From the NCBI GenBank assembly GCA_015709495.1, contig CP054189.1, positions 2,170,001-2,234,000 of the forward strand: a stretch of DNA of 64,000 nt, written 5' to 3'. Made by a program: the position numbers and the translations under genes. This document shows, in pieces, positions 24,510 to 33,949 of this stretch (within the stretch, counting starts at the first letter, position 1; each line of letters starts with the position of its first letter). A model generated the notes under the pieces. It was not told where the DNA came from. It worked only from the letters and a program-made list of their open reading frames with translations, and did not search any database. The stretch comes from Chthonomonadaceae bacterium. Its GTDB lineage: Bacteria; Armatimonadota; Fimbriimonadia; Fimbriimonadales; Fimbriimonadaceae.

Positions 24510-24941
24510 ATGAAGATCAAGACCATTCTCCTACTCGTCGTCCTGAGCTTTGCCGCTCTTTCACCCGCACCGCATATCGACAAAGGGAACCAAAAGGGGC
24601 CGATTCAAGAGCGGAGCCAAGAACAAGTCGCCCAGGAACAGGCCGCCTACCAAATGACGCAGGGTGAAACGGCGGTTCCGCCCACGCGCACGGACTATAC
24701 CTACGCGCCTGACTCTCGCTACGACGGAGACGCGCGGTCTGCGTTGAGCGCCGCTTCGAATCAAGAAGGCGATGAGGCGGCGAATGTACTTCGGGCCGCT
24801 TCCAAGAACTCCTCGTCTGGCGCCTCCAAGTGGATTTGGATGCTCGGATTTGGGGTCTTGGGCCTTGTGGGCGTGATGGGCCTGCGGGCATGGGTCGTGC
24901 AGTCGACTCCGACCCCGCCGGGACTTTCGCGCCGCCGATAG
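24510..24941 (+). CDS. Hypothetical exported/membrane protein at the end of the pilus operon
   Basis: A 143-residue protein with an N-terminal signal-like segment (MKIKTILLLVVLSFAALSPA), a polar, glutamine- and serine-rich middle and a C-terminal membrane helix (WIWMLGFGVLGLVGVMGLRAWVV) followed by a basic tail (GLSRRR). Start five bases after the preceding stop. No family recognised; the layout signal peptide, low-complexity, helix, Arg tail recalls sorting-signal-like ends. Confidence 0.6.
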   Translation: MKIKTILLLVVLSFAALSPAPHIDKGNQKGPIQERSQEQVAQEQAAYQMTQGETAVPPTRTDYTYAPDSRYDGDARSALSAASNQEGDEAANVLRAASKNSSSGASKWIWMLGFGVLGLVGVMGLRAWVVQSTPTPPGLSRRR

Positions 24942-24974
24942 CATCTTTCTGCCCCCTCCAGCCGTATCGACGGC

Positions 24975-25673
24975 ATGGGTTTCGTGGTCGAGGGAGCTCG
25001 GATCGTCCTGCGCAACGAGAGGCTGCGGCGCGCGTCGGTGGTTCCTGTCGTAAGCGCTTCGGTGGTCTACGTCGTCCTCTTCCTCGCAGGGTGGATCTAC
25101 TTTACGCCTGTGTTCGCTTCGCTGGCTGAGGGATGGGGCGTCCCGCAACTGACCTCGCAAACGCTGGGCATGGCATCGTTCGTGATCGCCTGGTGGTTTC
25201 TTTCCGGATTACTTTTCGTTTCGCTTGCGGGCGCGTTCAGTTCGCTGGTGTGGGATGCCATCAGCCAAGACACGGAAAGGGCCGTAGGGATCGATCCGCC
25301 CAATCCTCGGCTGGGATTCCGCGCGCTTGCTTGGGATTTCTTGCTACGCGTACTCTTCTCGTTAGCGGTCGGCATTGGGGCGGTGATTTTCGGCTGGTGT
25401 ACGATGGGGATCGCGGGCATCGCTCTGACGGGTTGGGCAGGTCTATACAACTACACCGCGCCGGCCTCCATGCGGCGAGGGATCCTGTTCCCCCGGCAGT
25501 TCTCCGAAGCGCACTCGTGGAACGGGTGGTTCGGGTTCGCGCTCCTTTCGGGGATCGTGGCGCTGTTCCCGTTGGTCAACGTCCTGCTTTTCCCGGTCTT
25601 CGTGGCGGGCGGGACGCTCTTGGCCGTCCAGAGCGAGCGCCCTCCCTCGCTCGCCCATAATAAGGCATCTTGA
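24975..25673 (+). CDS. EI24/CysZ-like membrane protein
   Basis: A 232-residue polytopic protein of the EI24 domain family. It opens [23 protein letters not shown], the typical amphipathic beginning, followed by about four membrane spans ([74 protein letters not shown]). The late [18 protein letters not shown] matches the conserved end of the family. Known relatives include the sulfate permease CysZ, but no sulfur gene is adjacent. The TGA overlaps the TTG start of trpB (TTGA). Confidence 0.82.
   Translation: MGFVVEGARIVLRNERLRRASVVPVVSASVVYVVLFLAGWIYFTPVFASLAEGWGVPQLTSQTLGMASFVIAWWFLSGLLFVSLAGAFSSLVWDAISQDTERAVGIDPPNPRLGFRALAWDFLLRVLFSLAVGIGAVIFGWCTMGIAGIALTGWAGLYNYTAPASMRRGILFPRQFSEAHSWNGWFGFALLSGIVALFPLVNVLLFPVFVAGGTLLAVQSERPPSLAHNKAS
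25656..25661 (+). promoter_or_regulatory. CATAAT -10 candidate for trpB
   Basis: CATAAT lies eight bases before the TTG at 25670, inside the end of the EI24 gene. It could give trpB its own leaderless transcript. Confidence 0.35.
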
Positions 25674-26854
25674 GCACCTCGAATCCCGACGCGATGGGGC
25701 GGTTTGGCCCGTTTGGCGGACGTTACGTACCTGAGACTCTCGTTCCTGCCCTCGATGAGTTGGAGGCCGAGTTTCGAAGGGCGTGGAGCGAAACCGAGTT
25801 TCAGGAGGAGTTTCGTCGGCTCCTCGAGGATTACGTGGGGAGGCCCACGCCCCTCCAGCGGGCGGAGCGCCTCTCACAAGACACTGGCCTCGAAGTCTGG
25901 ATCAAGAGGGAAGACCTCAACCACACGGGGGCCCACAAGATCAACAACGCATTGGGCCAGGCGTTGCTGGCTCGCAGAATGGGCAAGCGCCGAATCATCG
26001 CCGAAACCGGCGCGGGGCAGCACGGAGTCGCCACGGCGACAGTATGCGCGCTCTTTGGACTCGACTGCGAGGTCTATATGGGTGAGGAGGACTGCCACCG
26101 CCAAGAGCTCAACGTCTTTCGGATGAAGTTGTTGGGTGCAAAGGTGAGGCCCGTATCGAGCGGAACCCGCACCCTCAAGGACGCTTTGAATGAAGCCCTT
26201 CGCGATTGGGTCGCCAGCGTCGCGACCACGCACTACATCATCGGAAGTGTCGCCGGCCCCCACCCGTTCCCTTGGATGGTTCGGGAGTTTCAATCGGTCA
26301 TCGGCTCGGAGGCGCGGGAACAGTGCCTCGCCTTGACCGGACGATTGCCCTCCGCGGTCGTCGCTTGCGTGGGCGGAGGCTCGAACGCAATGGGCCTGTT
26401 TTCGGGGTTCGTAGGGGACCCTTCGGTTCGCCTCGTCGGGATCGAGGCAGCCGGCGAGGGATTGGCCTCCGGAAGGCACGCGGCACCCTTGACCTGTGGG
26501 TCGCCGGGGGTCTTGCATGGGTCATTTAGCTACCTGATGCAGGATGAGCACGGGCAGGTCTTGGACACCCATTCGGTGAGCGCGGGGCTCGATTACCCTG
26601 GGGTCGGACCGGAGCACAGCTACCTCAAGTCGACAGGTCGCGCTGAATACGGAGCCGCGACGGATCAGGAAGCTCTTGAAGCCTTTCGGTGGCTCGCAGA
26701 ACGAGAAGGGTTGATCGCAGCGTTCGAGTCGGCTCATGCCTTTGCAGCGCTGAGAATGGCCGGACTTTTCAGCCCCGGCGACCTCGTGATCGTAAACCTC
26801 AGCGGACGTGGCGACAAGGACATGGAATCGGCGCGCAAGCTCCTCAGCCTCTGA
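25670..26854 (+). CDS. trpB: Tryptophan synthase beta chain
   Basis: PLP enzyme joining indole and serine to tryptophan. The 394-residue protein has the family opening [16 protein letters not shown] (after a short extension), the PLP lysine in [29 protein letters not shown], the phosphate-binding [10 protein letters not shown], and the C-terminal SGRGDKDME. Start is TTG 25670 (overlap TTGA) or ATG 25694; the first sits eight bases after CATAAT. No trpA or other trp gene is adjacent, although alpha subunit contact residues are not obviously lost. Confidence 0.95.
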   Translation: MSTSNPDAMGRFGPFGGRYVPETLVPALDELEAEFRRAWSETEFQEEFRRLLEDYVGRPTPLQRAERLSQDTGLEVWIKREDLNHTGAHKINNALGQALLARRMGKRRIIAETGAGQHGVATATVCALFGLDCEVYMGEEDCHRQELNVFRMKLLGAKVRPVSSGTRTLKDALNEALRDWVASVATTHYIIGSVAGPHPFPWMVREFQSVIGSEAREQCLALTGRLPSAVVACVGGGSNAMGLFSGFVGDPSVRLVGIEAAGEGLASGRHAAPLTCGSPGVLHGSFSYLMQDEHGQVLDTHSVSAGLDYPGVGPEHSYLKSTGRAEYGAATDQEALEAFRWLAEREGLIAAFESAHAFAALRMAGLFSPGDLVIVNLSGRGDKDMESARKLLSL

Positions 26855-26858
26855 AAGG

Positions 26859-27752
26859 CTAACACTCCGTCTCGGCTCGCAACTCCGAAGGCACGAGTCC
26901 AAGATACTCCTTGGTGGATTCTCGGAGCCCCTGAGTGGTTCCAAACCCACAGGCGGTGGCAATGTAATCGATCGGAGCGTCCGTCGTCAGGAGCTTCTCC
27001 ACGGCAAGCTCGGTTCTGCACCGGTCGACGAACTCATGAAAGCCAAACCCGACCGTCGCCTTGAAGACTCTCGAAAAATGAAATGGCGAGTATCCGGCGA
27101 TTTCTGCCGCATCCTTGAGCGGCCATGAAGCTGCCCGTTCTTGTTTCACGGCTTCGATGAGCCTCGCAATGGGCTCGGCGACATCGCCGGGAATCGGGGT
27201 CAAGCCGGGCGAGCCCTCCATAGTGAAGAGATGGCTTAGAATCTCGACGACGCCTGACATGATGAGAAGGGGCAGCCGTTGCTTGGGTCCGATGAGGGCG
27301 GTTTCAACCCGTTCGAGAGCGGCAACGAAGTTAGGAACGGCGAGTTGAATTGCGATCGGGTCGCAGCTTGGTTGGTCCGGGTTGAATCGGGTCGCACGCA
27401 ACCAGTTGGCAAGCAACGGCGTGTGCGTTAGGTCCCAGCAGATGAGTCTGAGCCTATGGTTTCCACGAGCGATCCGTAGAATCAGGTCGCGGGGACCCAC
27501 CGTTGCCGCGAGGCTGTTAGGTGTGATTGCAGACCACCGAGCGTGAACCGCGTCTCGTGCGAGCAATGCGCCTTCGTAGTTCGTTGCGAGGACGACGATG
27601 TTGGAATCGATCTTGACCTCTGCGGTCTGAATATGGTTCAGGGAGCATTCGTGCAGTCCGACGCACAGAGGCTCCACGCCCTCCATGCACACAGGCTCAA
27701 GAGACTTACCGCTCTCATGATCGAGAGTTACTTTGATGCGATCCTTCTCCAC
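26859..27752 (-). CDS. AraC-family transcriptional regulator
   Basis: A 297-residue DNA-binding protein. Residues about 1-185 form a cupin-like sensory domain (HECSLNHIQTAEVKID, ILRIARGNHRLRLICWD). The two C-terminal helix-turn-helix motifs are visible: WPLKDAAEIAGYSPFHFSRVFKATVG and PIDYIATACGFGTTQGLRESTKEYLG, then VPSEL. Start is GTG 27752. It faces asd divergently across 123 bases, and converges on trpB four bases away. Its ligand and target are unknown. Confidence 0.9.
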   Translation of the reverse strand: MEKDRIKVTLDHESGKSLEPVCMEGVEPLCVGLHECSLNHIQTAEVKIDSNIVVLATNYEGALLARDAVHARWSAITPNSLAATVGPRDLILRIARGNHRLRLICWDLTHTPLLANWLRATRFNPDQPSCDPIAIQLAVPNFVAALERVETALIGPKQRLPLLIMSGVVEILSHLFTMEGSPGLTPIPGDVAEPIARLIEAVKQERAASWPLKDAAEIAGYSPFHFSRVFKATVGFGFHEFVDRCRTELAVEKLLTTDAPIDYIATACGFGTTQGLRESTKEYLGLVPSELRAETEC

Positions 27753-27875
27753 CGCTCGCGATCTCGCTTACTCCGTTCCTGGCAAACCTTCCCCTATAGA
27801 CTACATTGCATTCGCTCGGAATGCGACGCATTTTTTTGTAGAGGCACCTTCAAGTAAAGGGTATCACCCAAAGCA

Positions 27876-28889
27876 ATGGGCTTGAAGAACGTGTTGATCC
27901 TCGGCGCAACCGGGGCCGTCGGGAGGGAGTTTCTGGATGTTCTTGAGGAACGAGGTTTCCCCGTGGGGAACCTGATTCTCTGCTCCAGCCCCCGTTCTGC
28001 AGGAGCAAGGATGACGTTCCGAGGCGGCGATGTCGTCGTCTCGGCCGTCGACGAGTCCCAATTTGAAGGTGTGGATATTGCTCTGTTTTCGGCAGGAAGC
28101 GAACCCAGCAAGGTTTGGGGGCCCATTGCCGTTTCGGCCGGGGCGGTTGTGGTCGACAATTCGAGCGCTTTTCGCATGGACCCTGAAGTTCCGCTTGTCG
28201 TGCCTGAGATCAACTTCGACTCCGTTCGACCGCAGGACAAACTCATCGCTAATCCCAACTGTACCGCGATCATCCTCATGATGGCGGTCTTCCCGCTGAC
28301 CCGATTGGGGAAGGTGAGGCGTTTGGTCGTCAGCACTTACCAGAGCGCGAGCGGCGCTGGGATCGCCGCGGTTCGTGAACTAGAGAATCAGACTCGCGCC
28401 TTGCTCGAGGGGCGTCCGCCCGCGCCTGAAGTCTTCCCCCATCCGATCGCATTCAACGTCTTCAGTCACAACAGCGCCGTCGACGTGGACGGCTGGAACG
28501 GCGAAGAGCGCAAGGTGGTCCAGGAGTGCCGGAAGATTCTCGGGAACCCTGATCTTGCAATCAACGTCACGTGCGTTCGAGTTCCTGTACGCCGAGCCCA
28601 CACTGAGAGTATCACCGTCGAGTTTGAAGACCGTGCCCCTTCGGAAGATCAAGTTCGTAGTGCGCTGAGCGAGTTTCCCGGAGTGAGAGTGGTCGATGAC
28701 CGGGCGAACAACCGATTCCCCATGCCCTCGGAGGCCGAAGGCGGCGACGATGTCTTGGTGGGGCGAATCCGCACGGATGTCTCGCACCCCTCGGCGATCA
28801 GCCTGCTGGCTTGCGGGGATCAACTGCGGAAAGGCGCAGCCCTCAACGCCGTGCAGATCGCAGAGCGAGTGATGACCCGAGAAGGCTAG
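27876..28889 (+). CDS. asd: Aspartate-semialdehyde dehydrogenase
   Basis: Makes aspartate semialdehyde for lysine/diaminopimelate, threonine and methionine synthesis. The 337-residue protein has the NADP-binding GATGAVGREF (residues 10-19), DNSSAFRMD, the catalytic cysteine in NPNCTAI, STYQSASGAG, VPVRRAHTESI and the HPSAISLLACGDQLRKGAA end. Upstream is TATCAC eight bases before the ATG, a near-match to the TANNNT box. The last bases share CTAG with the convergent TrkA-like gene, so both stops overlap by four bases. Confidence 0.95.
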   Translation: MGLKNVLILGATGAVGREFLDVLEERGFPVGNLILCSSPRSAGARMTFRGGDVVVSAVDESQFEGVDIALFSAGSEPSKVWGPIAVSAGAVVVDNSSAFRMDPEVPLVVPEINFDSVRPQDKLIANPNCTAIILMMAVFPLTRLGKVRRLVVSTYQSASGAGIAAVRELENQTRALLEGRPPAPEVFPHPIAFNVFSHNSAVDVDGWNGEERKVVQECRKILGNPDLAINVTCVRVPVRRAHTESITVEFEDRAPSEDQVRSALSEFPGVRVVDDRANNRFPMPSEAEGGDDVLVGRIRTDVSHPSAISLLACGDQLRKGAALNAVQIAERVMTREG

Positions 28890-29557
28890 ACCCTTGTAGC
28901 TGTCGAGAAGAGGTCCCTAAGGTCGGCCTCGTGGGATCTGGGAACGAGAGCTACGACGATGTCGCCCTCCATGAGCGTGGTGTCGCCGCTGACCCCGATC
29001 CCCTCTTCGCCCCGAAGGATCCACACGAGGTTGGTTTGAGGGGGAAGGATCAACTCCCGAACCGCCTTGCCGACCACCGGCGAGCGAGAACTTAGCTCCG
29101 CCTCGACGACTTCGAAATCGCCTCGGCCCAGAGCTCCCACCGGCATCACGAAATCCGGCATGATCTGCTGCTCCAAGAGGCTGTAGATGATGTCGGTCGC
29201 CGAAACCGTCTCGTCGATCCCAACCCGCTTGAACACATCGACGTGGGCAGGGTCATTCACACGCGCAAGGACGCGATCGACGCTCCACACCACTTTGGCC
29301 ATCTGGCAGACGACCATATTGTCTTCGTCTTCTCCCGTCACGGCAATGACCACGTCCGCGCGGTTGAACCCGGCATCCCTTTGCGTGAGCATCTCGCAGC
29401 CGTCGCCTTCCATCACGTTTTCCGAGCCCAGCAGCCCCGCGAGGCGTTGCGCGTGCTCGGGATTCTTCTCGAGCATCAGGAGTTCGTGGCCTGCAGCGAG
29501 GAGCCTCTTCGCCAAATGGAATCCCACGTTTCCGCCGCCGACAAGAATCATGTACAT
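28886..29557 (-). CDS. TrkA-type K+ channel regulatory protein (second copy)
   Basis: A 223-residue cytosolic RCK protein. N-terminal Rossmann fold: YMILVGGGNVGFHLAKRLL, MLEKNPEHAQRL, VMEGDGCEM and VIAVTGEDEDNMVVCQMAK, and a C-terminal RCK_C domain (VVEAELSSRSPVVGKAVREL ... GDTTLMEGDIVVAL). Such proteins gate Trk/Ktr potassium transporters in response to NAD(H)/ATP, but no membrane partner is near. Start ATG 29557, two bases after the first TrkA-like gene. Confidence 0.9.
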   Translation of the reverse strand: MYMILVGGGNVGFHLAKRLLAAGHELLMLEKNPEHAQRLAGLLGSENVMEGDGCEMLTQRDAGFNRADVVIAVTGEDEDNMVVCQMAKVVWSVDRVLARVNDPAHVDVFKRVGIDETVSATDIIYSLLEQQIMPDFVMPVGALGRGDFEVVEAELSSRSPVVGKAVRELILPPQTNLVWILRGEEGIGVSGDTTLMEGDIVVALVPRSHEADLRDLFSTATRV

Positions 29558-29559
29558 GG

Positions 29560-30012
29560 CTAGATGCGAAGCTCCTCGGGAAGAAGGTTGTAGTTGTCGA
29601 TGGTGCCGTAAGGCTCGGATATCAGCCAGTCGCGCATCATGCCGGAGGTAAGGGCGCTGGGGGTGATGCAAAAGAACCCGAGTTTCCGATACGCCTCCGC
29701 CCGGAGCGGATCGGCGACCTTGATGCAGACCTTGGGGCAGTTGAACTTCAGACGGACGATCTGTGCGGACATAAGGTTGGTGTTGTCGCCTCGGGTCAGC
29801 GCGAAGAAGCACTCGGCGTCCCGGACGCGGGCTTTTTCGAGGATGTCGTCCTCGAGGCCGCTTCCAAAGACGATCTCGCAGTTGTGGTCCTTTCCGAGTC
29901 TGCGCAACGCGCGCCGATTCTGCTCGATGATGGTTACGGAATGGCCCCGTGCGGTCAACATGAGGGCAAGGCTAGCGCCCGTACGGCCGCAGCCGAAAAT
30001 GACGACTCTCAT
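29560..30012 (-). CDS. TrkA-N-type NAD-binding protein (first copy, no C-domain)
   Basis: A 150-residue RCK N-domain protein: MRVVIFGCGRTGASLALML, IIEQNRRALRRLG, IVFGSGLEDDILEKA, CFFALTRGDNTNLMSAQI. After the Rossmann fold it ends in KLGFFCITPSALTSGMMRDWL with no RCK_C domain, so it is shorter than its downstream neighbour and may form hetero-assemblies with it. The ATG overlaps the GlnD stop (ATGA). Confidence 0.88.
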   Translation of the reverse strand: MRVVIFGCGRTGASLALMLTARGHSVTIIEQNRRALRRLGKDHNCEIVFGSGLEDDILEKARVRDAECFFALTRGDNTNLMSAQIVRLKFNCPKVCIKVADPLRAEAYRKLGFFCITPSALTSGMMRDWLISEPYGTIDNYNLLPEELRI

Positions 30013-32399
30013 ACAGCGTCTCTGACTATACCTTTGTCGAGGGCCCTTTCGACCTCCTTCGATGCGAGCGGCCGATCGCCCTTGCCTGCCAAATAGAACG
30101 CAGCCGCGCCTCGTCCCGCCCATTGAGCGAAGCGAGCGGCGAGAATGTTCCACCCCATCGACGAGATGAGGTTGGCCATCCGAAACGGCATGCCGCGACC
30201 TCCCGGCGCCTGCACCTCGAGGATTCCCGGAAGCCCTTCGATGTACGTGTAAGTGAACCTCTCCTGCTTTCGAGTCGGGTCGAGGCCTCTGGCTCGCAGA
30301 AGCTCATCGACGTCCAGCTCGCCGCTGATTGCGCCGCGCAAATCCCGATCGAGCTGTTGGCAGGTGGCTTGAGGAAGCGCCTGGTTCCCGAAGCTCGCCG
30401 AAAACACGTCGAGAATCACGGGCTTCTCGTCTCGAGTCGTGCCGATGCGCAGACCGTGCACCGTCACATCCCACGCGTAGAGGACTCCCAAAAGTCTGCT
30501 CAGAAGGCCCTCGCGGTCAGTCGCGCAGACGGTGATGTCCGTGAGGTGGAGGGCCGGGGAATGGACGAACTCTACCGTGGGTTTGCCTTGAAGGGCCTTT
30601 TTGGCATAGGTCAGGTGCAGCTTAACAAGGTCAGGAGGAGTGGAGAGTACGTATTCGGCGGGCAAGCTATCGACGAACCTGGCGATCTCGGATTCGTCGT
30701 ATTCGGTCGCCCTCAACTCCTTCCTCAGTCGTCTTCGGTGGGTCGTCGTGTCGGTCGCAGGAGGTTCCTCGCTCTCCAGTACGGCGCTCGTCGCTCGGTG
30801 AAGTGCCTGAAGAAAGCTCTCTTGCGCGGGCGTCCAAGCCGTCGACGAAACGGCGGAAACGTCGGCAAAAGTTAGGAGGGCTAGCAAATCGAGCCGCTCC
30901 CTGTCTCGGACCACCTTGGCGCAATCGATCGCTGTCGACGCCTGCATCACATCGCGCATTCGGATGAACCTCGCAAGGGTCAAGTGCTCCCGTACAAGCC
31001 AAGCGATCAGTTCCGTCTGATTCGAGGCCAGTCGCCACCGGTCCGCGACCTCGCGGACGATTTCTTCCCCGGTTTCGCTGTGGGGCCTGCCCTTTCTCAG
31101 CTTGCCAGCGTCGTGCAAAAGAGCGGCGAGGTAGAGCGCGCCTTTGTGGCTGATCGAAGTCACTAGGTCGCCTAGGAAAGTTCCGGGTTGCAACGCGTCC
31201 AAGTTTCGCACCACGCGGAGCGAATGCTCGTACACCGTGAATTCGTGCGTGGGATCGTCGGGCATGAGGGTTCGGCAGGCGGTTAGCTCCGGGAGCAACT
31301 CTCCAAGCAATCCGCACCGGTCCATGTTGCGCAAAGTGGATTCGCCCGTCGCGATCGCGTTGAGGACGGTTGGCCCATCCACCTCCCTCGAACCCGGCGA
31401 TTCTACGTCCTCCACTGTCAGACCCAATTGCGTGGCGAGAGCGATCCCATACGCCGCGTCGCTCGCAGTGGCGTTCCCGTCGATTCTCGCCTCGCCTCGG
31501 AGCACCATGACCCCTCGCGAAACCCGATACCTAGCCTCCCGAAGGTCTCGCAGAGCGAAGGTAAGGGCGTGATAGTTGGCGTCCATCGACTCCAAGAGTC
31601 CCGACATCATCGCTTTGGGGTCGATCACCAGCCGATCTGCTATGGCGGCCTGCTGGGGGTAGGTGAGTCGGTCGGCCGGCCTGCCCGCTGAGGCGTGGAG
31701 CAGGTTCCTCATGCGAGCGACCTGTTCATAGGCGGGAGTCGGAGCCAGCGGTTGTACGCCGATCGCTTCGCGAATCCAATTCGCGCACTGGAAGCATCGC
31801 AGCCCGCCCGCTCCTTCCTTCAGGTTCGGCTGGACGAAATAGGGGGTGTCGTGAAACTTCTGGTAAGCCCGTTGCCGCTCGCTGATCTTGTCGATCAGGA
31901 AGTCGCCGACCGCAAAGTCGGCCCTGAGCGCTTGGTCGAAAAGCTTGAAGGGCGTTGGGGAACCCGCAACCAAGCGAGCGTCGAGCATGGAGGTCAGGGT
32001 CTTGCCGTCGAGGCTGGGGGCGTCGTTGATCAGGTGGTACGAATAGGAGACGTCCAGCTTGACCCACGTCCCGAAGGCGGTGTGCAGGAGCCGATAAAGC
32101 TCCTTGACCGCGGCGTCGAGTTCGGGACTTGCGTCGTCGCCAGGGATGAGGGTGAGATCGACGTCGGAAAATGGGGCAAGCTCTCGCCTGCCGTATCCAC
32201 CGACCGCGACGATGGAGAGGGGGGGTAGGTTGGGGTTCGCTTCCAGGACGGATTCGACGACATTCCGAACCACTTCGTCGGCCAGGTCGGAGTGTCGCCT
32301 GCTCCAACTCAGTCCGACCGGCTCATCGAAGATCGCCGTGAGGAGCGACGCTCGCCTATCGCCGACGCTTCGTACCCGATCCTCCAGTTGCGACTTCAT
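30009..32399 (-). CDS. glnD: [Protein-PII] uridylyltransferase / uridylyl-removing enzyme
   Basis: A 796-residue nitrogen-status sensor that adds or removes UMP on PII. Domains in order: nucleotidyltransferase with GGYGRRELAPFSDVDL (residues 67-82), a helical linker with FVQPNLKEGAGGLRC, the HD phosphohydrolase (LAALLHDAGKLRKGRPHSE), and two C-terminal ACT domains (LTDITVCATDREGLLSRLLG and VQAPGGRGMPFRMANLI). ATG 32399 overlaps the preceding stop as ATGA. No glnB or glnA is in the window, and finding glnD in an ECF-sigma operon is unusual. Confidence 0.93.
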   Translation of the reverse strand: MKSQLEDRVRSVGDRRASLLTAIFDEPVGLSWSRRHSDLADEVVRNVVESVLEANPNLPPLSIVAVGGYGRRELAPFSDVDLTLIPGDDASPELDAAVKELYRLLHTAFGTWVKLDVSYSYHLINDAPSLDGKTLTSMLDARLVAGSPTPFKLFDQALRADFAVGDFLIDKISERQRAYQKFHDTPYFVQPNLKEGAGGLRCFQCANWIREAIGVQPLAPTPAYEQVARMRNLLHASAGRPADRLTYPQQAAIADRLVIDPKAMMSGLLESMDANYHALTFALRDLREARYRVSRGVMVLRGEARIDGNATASDAAYGIALATQLGLTVEDVESPGSREVDGPTVLNAIATGESTLRNMDRCGLLGELLPELTACRTLMPDDPTHEFTVYEHSLRVVRNLDALQPGTFLGDLVTSISHKGALYLAALLHDAGKLRKGRPHSETGEEIVREVADRWRLASNQTELIAWLVREHLTLARFIRMRDVMQASTAIDCAKVVRDRERLDLLALLTFADVSAVSSTAWTPAQESFLQALHRATSAVLESEEPPATDTTTHRRRLRKELRATEYDESEIARFVDSLPAEYVLSTPPDLVKLHLTYAKKALQGKPTVEFVHSPALHLTDITVCATDREGLLSRLLGVLYAWDVTVHGLRIGTTRDEKPVILDVFSASFGNQALPQATCQQLDRDLRGAISGELDVDELLRARGLDPTRKQERFTYTYIEGLPGILEVQAPGGRGMPFRMANLISSMGWNILAARFAQWAGRGAAAFYLAGKGDRPLASKEVERALDKGIVRDAV

Positions 32400-33949
32400 T
32401 TGAGTAAGTAGTAGTTTGGCTCGTTGAGGGAGAGATTCGACAGGGTTTCGAGAAGGTAGGAGTCGGCGAACACGCAAAGAAGGACAGTCACTAGGCCGCC
32501 TAGGAAACACCCCCAGGAAAGGATCGTAAAGAACTCGCGGATGGCGACTTTGGTCACATGAAGCGTGGGAATGCGGAGGACGAGCGCCCACGAAGGGCCG
32601 ACGAGAAGCAGTAGGCAAGCGGCCAGCAAGGCAAGCCCAAGCGGAAGCGTGTTGCCGCCAAAAAGCTCGGGCGGGACACCCACCAAAGGAAGCACCTCGA
32701 TCGCGGGAGTTGAGAGCCCCGCAAGGAAAAGGGCGCAAAGCCCGCCGAAAACGACAGCAAGGACTCCCACCGTGAACCGGAAGAACGGCCCAAAGTAGCT
32801 AGGGGGCTGAGTGCGCGCATGGGACGGATCGACCCCCAAAAAGAGCGAGCCGAGGGCCGGGACGACAGCGACTAGTGGAAGGGAAGTGGCCAAGTACAGC
32901 ACGACCGAAGCCGCGACCCCTAGGAGTTGGGCAAACGGCGCGCGGAGCACGACATCTAGGAGCCCTAGTGAAATGGATTTGGAGACGGCCGCCCCTACAA
33001 GAAAGGCCCCCAGCGAGACCACGAGCAGCGCGCTCGGCGCAGTGGCGGCCACAACGCTGAGGACGCTGAGTTGGGTCGCGGCTTCCTGTGCGTCTTCCGA
33101 AGTGACCAGGGCGATCCAGGCGTCGTTCGATGCAAAGGCCCTTCGCGCTGCAGACGACCGGTCTGTCCAACCCTCCGCCCGAAGCTCATCCACTAATTGG
33201 TTGCGGGCAAGCAACAGGACTCTTGGGCTTGGTTGCTCCAAGTATACGCGGGGATAGCTAGCGAATTCGATGAGATTTGCTCCAGCCCTGCCTTGGGAAA
33301 CCCTTCTTGCCCCATCGCGCAGGAGAACTCCATTGAGCAGGGTTGCCGATCTGCGGTCCAATTCCTGCCGCTTGTCCGACGCGCCGTTTTGGACAAGTCT
33401 TCTTCCAAACGACTCAATCATTTGTGTGGTGGAGTCGGTCACGAGCCAATAGCCCAGCGCCGCCTGCCACGACATTGGGCTGGCGGTCGATCGCTGAAGG
33501 TCGGCCCGAACGATCTCGATTCGCGCGACCTGAAAGTCATTCCAGCGCAGGCAGCTCGCCGCTGACGCCCAAAGCCGGCCGGCTTCGTCTTTATGTCCAA
33601 GTTGATCCTGAAAAACTGCAGCACATTGACGCCAGAAGGCGTTCTCAGGATCGACCGATGCCTGCTTCTGAGCGACCTCGAGCATGGCTTGAACCTGCGG
33701 AGCGTCCAGCGTATGGAGGCTTGCCGTGGTCTCGCCCGCGATCTGCATCCAAAGGCTGGACTCGACGGCCGTCTTCGGGGCTGGCAACACGTCGAAACTG
33801 TAGTGGACAAACGGAGAAGACTTGATCGTATCGCTCTGGCCAACGAAACGCGCGCTTAGCCAGACGTAGTCACGGGTGGAGGGGTGGATCAGCAGCATAA
33901 CGAGCGCCCCGATCAGGGCGCCAACCGCCATCCTCCGAGTGCGCGTCAT
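32396..33949 (-). CDS. Multi-span membrane protein with extracytoplasmic N-domain
   Basis: A 517-residue protein. Residues 8-22 (AVGALIGALVMLLIH) form an N-terminal helix, then about 260 residues of soluble, helical, TPR-like sequence (AMLEVAQKQASVDPENAFWRQCAAVF). The C-terminal half has at least six hydrophobic segments (APSALLVVSLGAFLVGAAV, FAQLLGVAASVVLYLATSL, VGVLAVVFGGLCALFLAGL, LALLAACLLLLVGPSWALV and others). No family is recognised. It overlaps its neighbours by four bases on both sides, so it belongs to the sigma operon and could be the signal-sensing component; that is inference. Confidence 0.75.
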   Translation of the reverse strand: MTRTRRMAVGALIGALVMLLIHPSTRDYVWLSARFVGQSDTIKSSPFVHYSFDVLPAPKTAVESSLWMQIAGETTASLHTLDAPQVQAMLEVAQKQASVDPENAFWRQCAAVFQDQLGHKDEAGRLWASAASCLRWNDFQVARIEIVRADLQRSTASPMSWQAALGYWLVTDSTTQMIESFGRRLVQNGASDKRQELDRRSATLLNGVLLRDGARRVSQGRAGANLIEFASYPRVYLEQPSPRVLLLARNQLVDELRAEGWTDRSSAARRAFASNDAWIALVTSEDAQEAATQLSVLSVVAATAPSALLVVSLGAFLVGAAVSKSISLGLLDVVLRAPFAQLLGVAASVVLYLATSLPLVAVVPALGSLFLGVDPSHARTQPPSYFGPFFRFTVGVLAVVFGGLCALFLAGLSTPAIEVLPLVGVPPELFGGNTLPLGLALLAACLLLLVGPSWALVLRIPTLHVTKVAIREFFTILSWGCFLGGLVTVLLCVFADSYLLETLSNLSLNEPNYYLLK

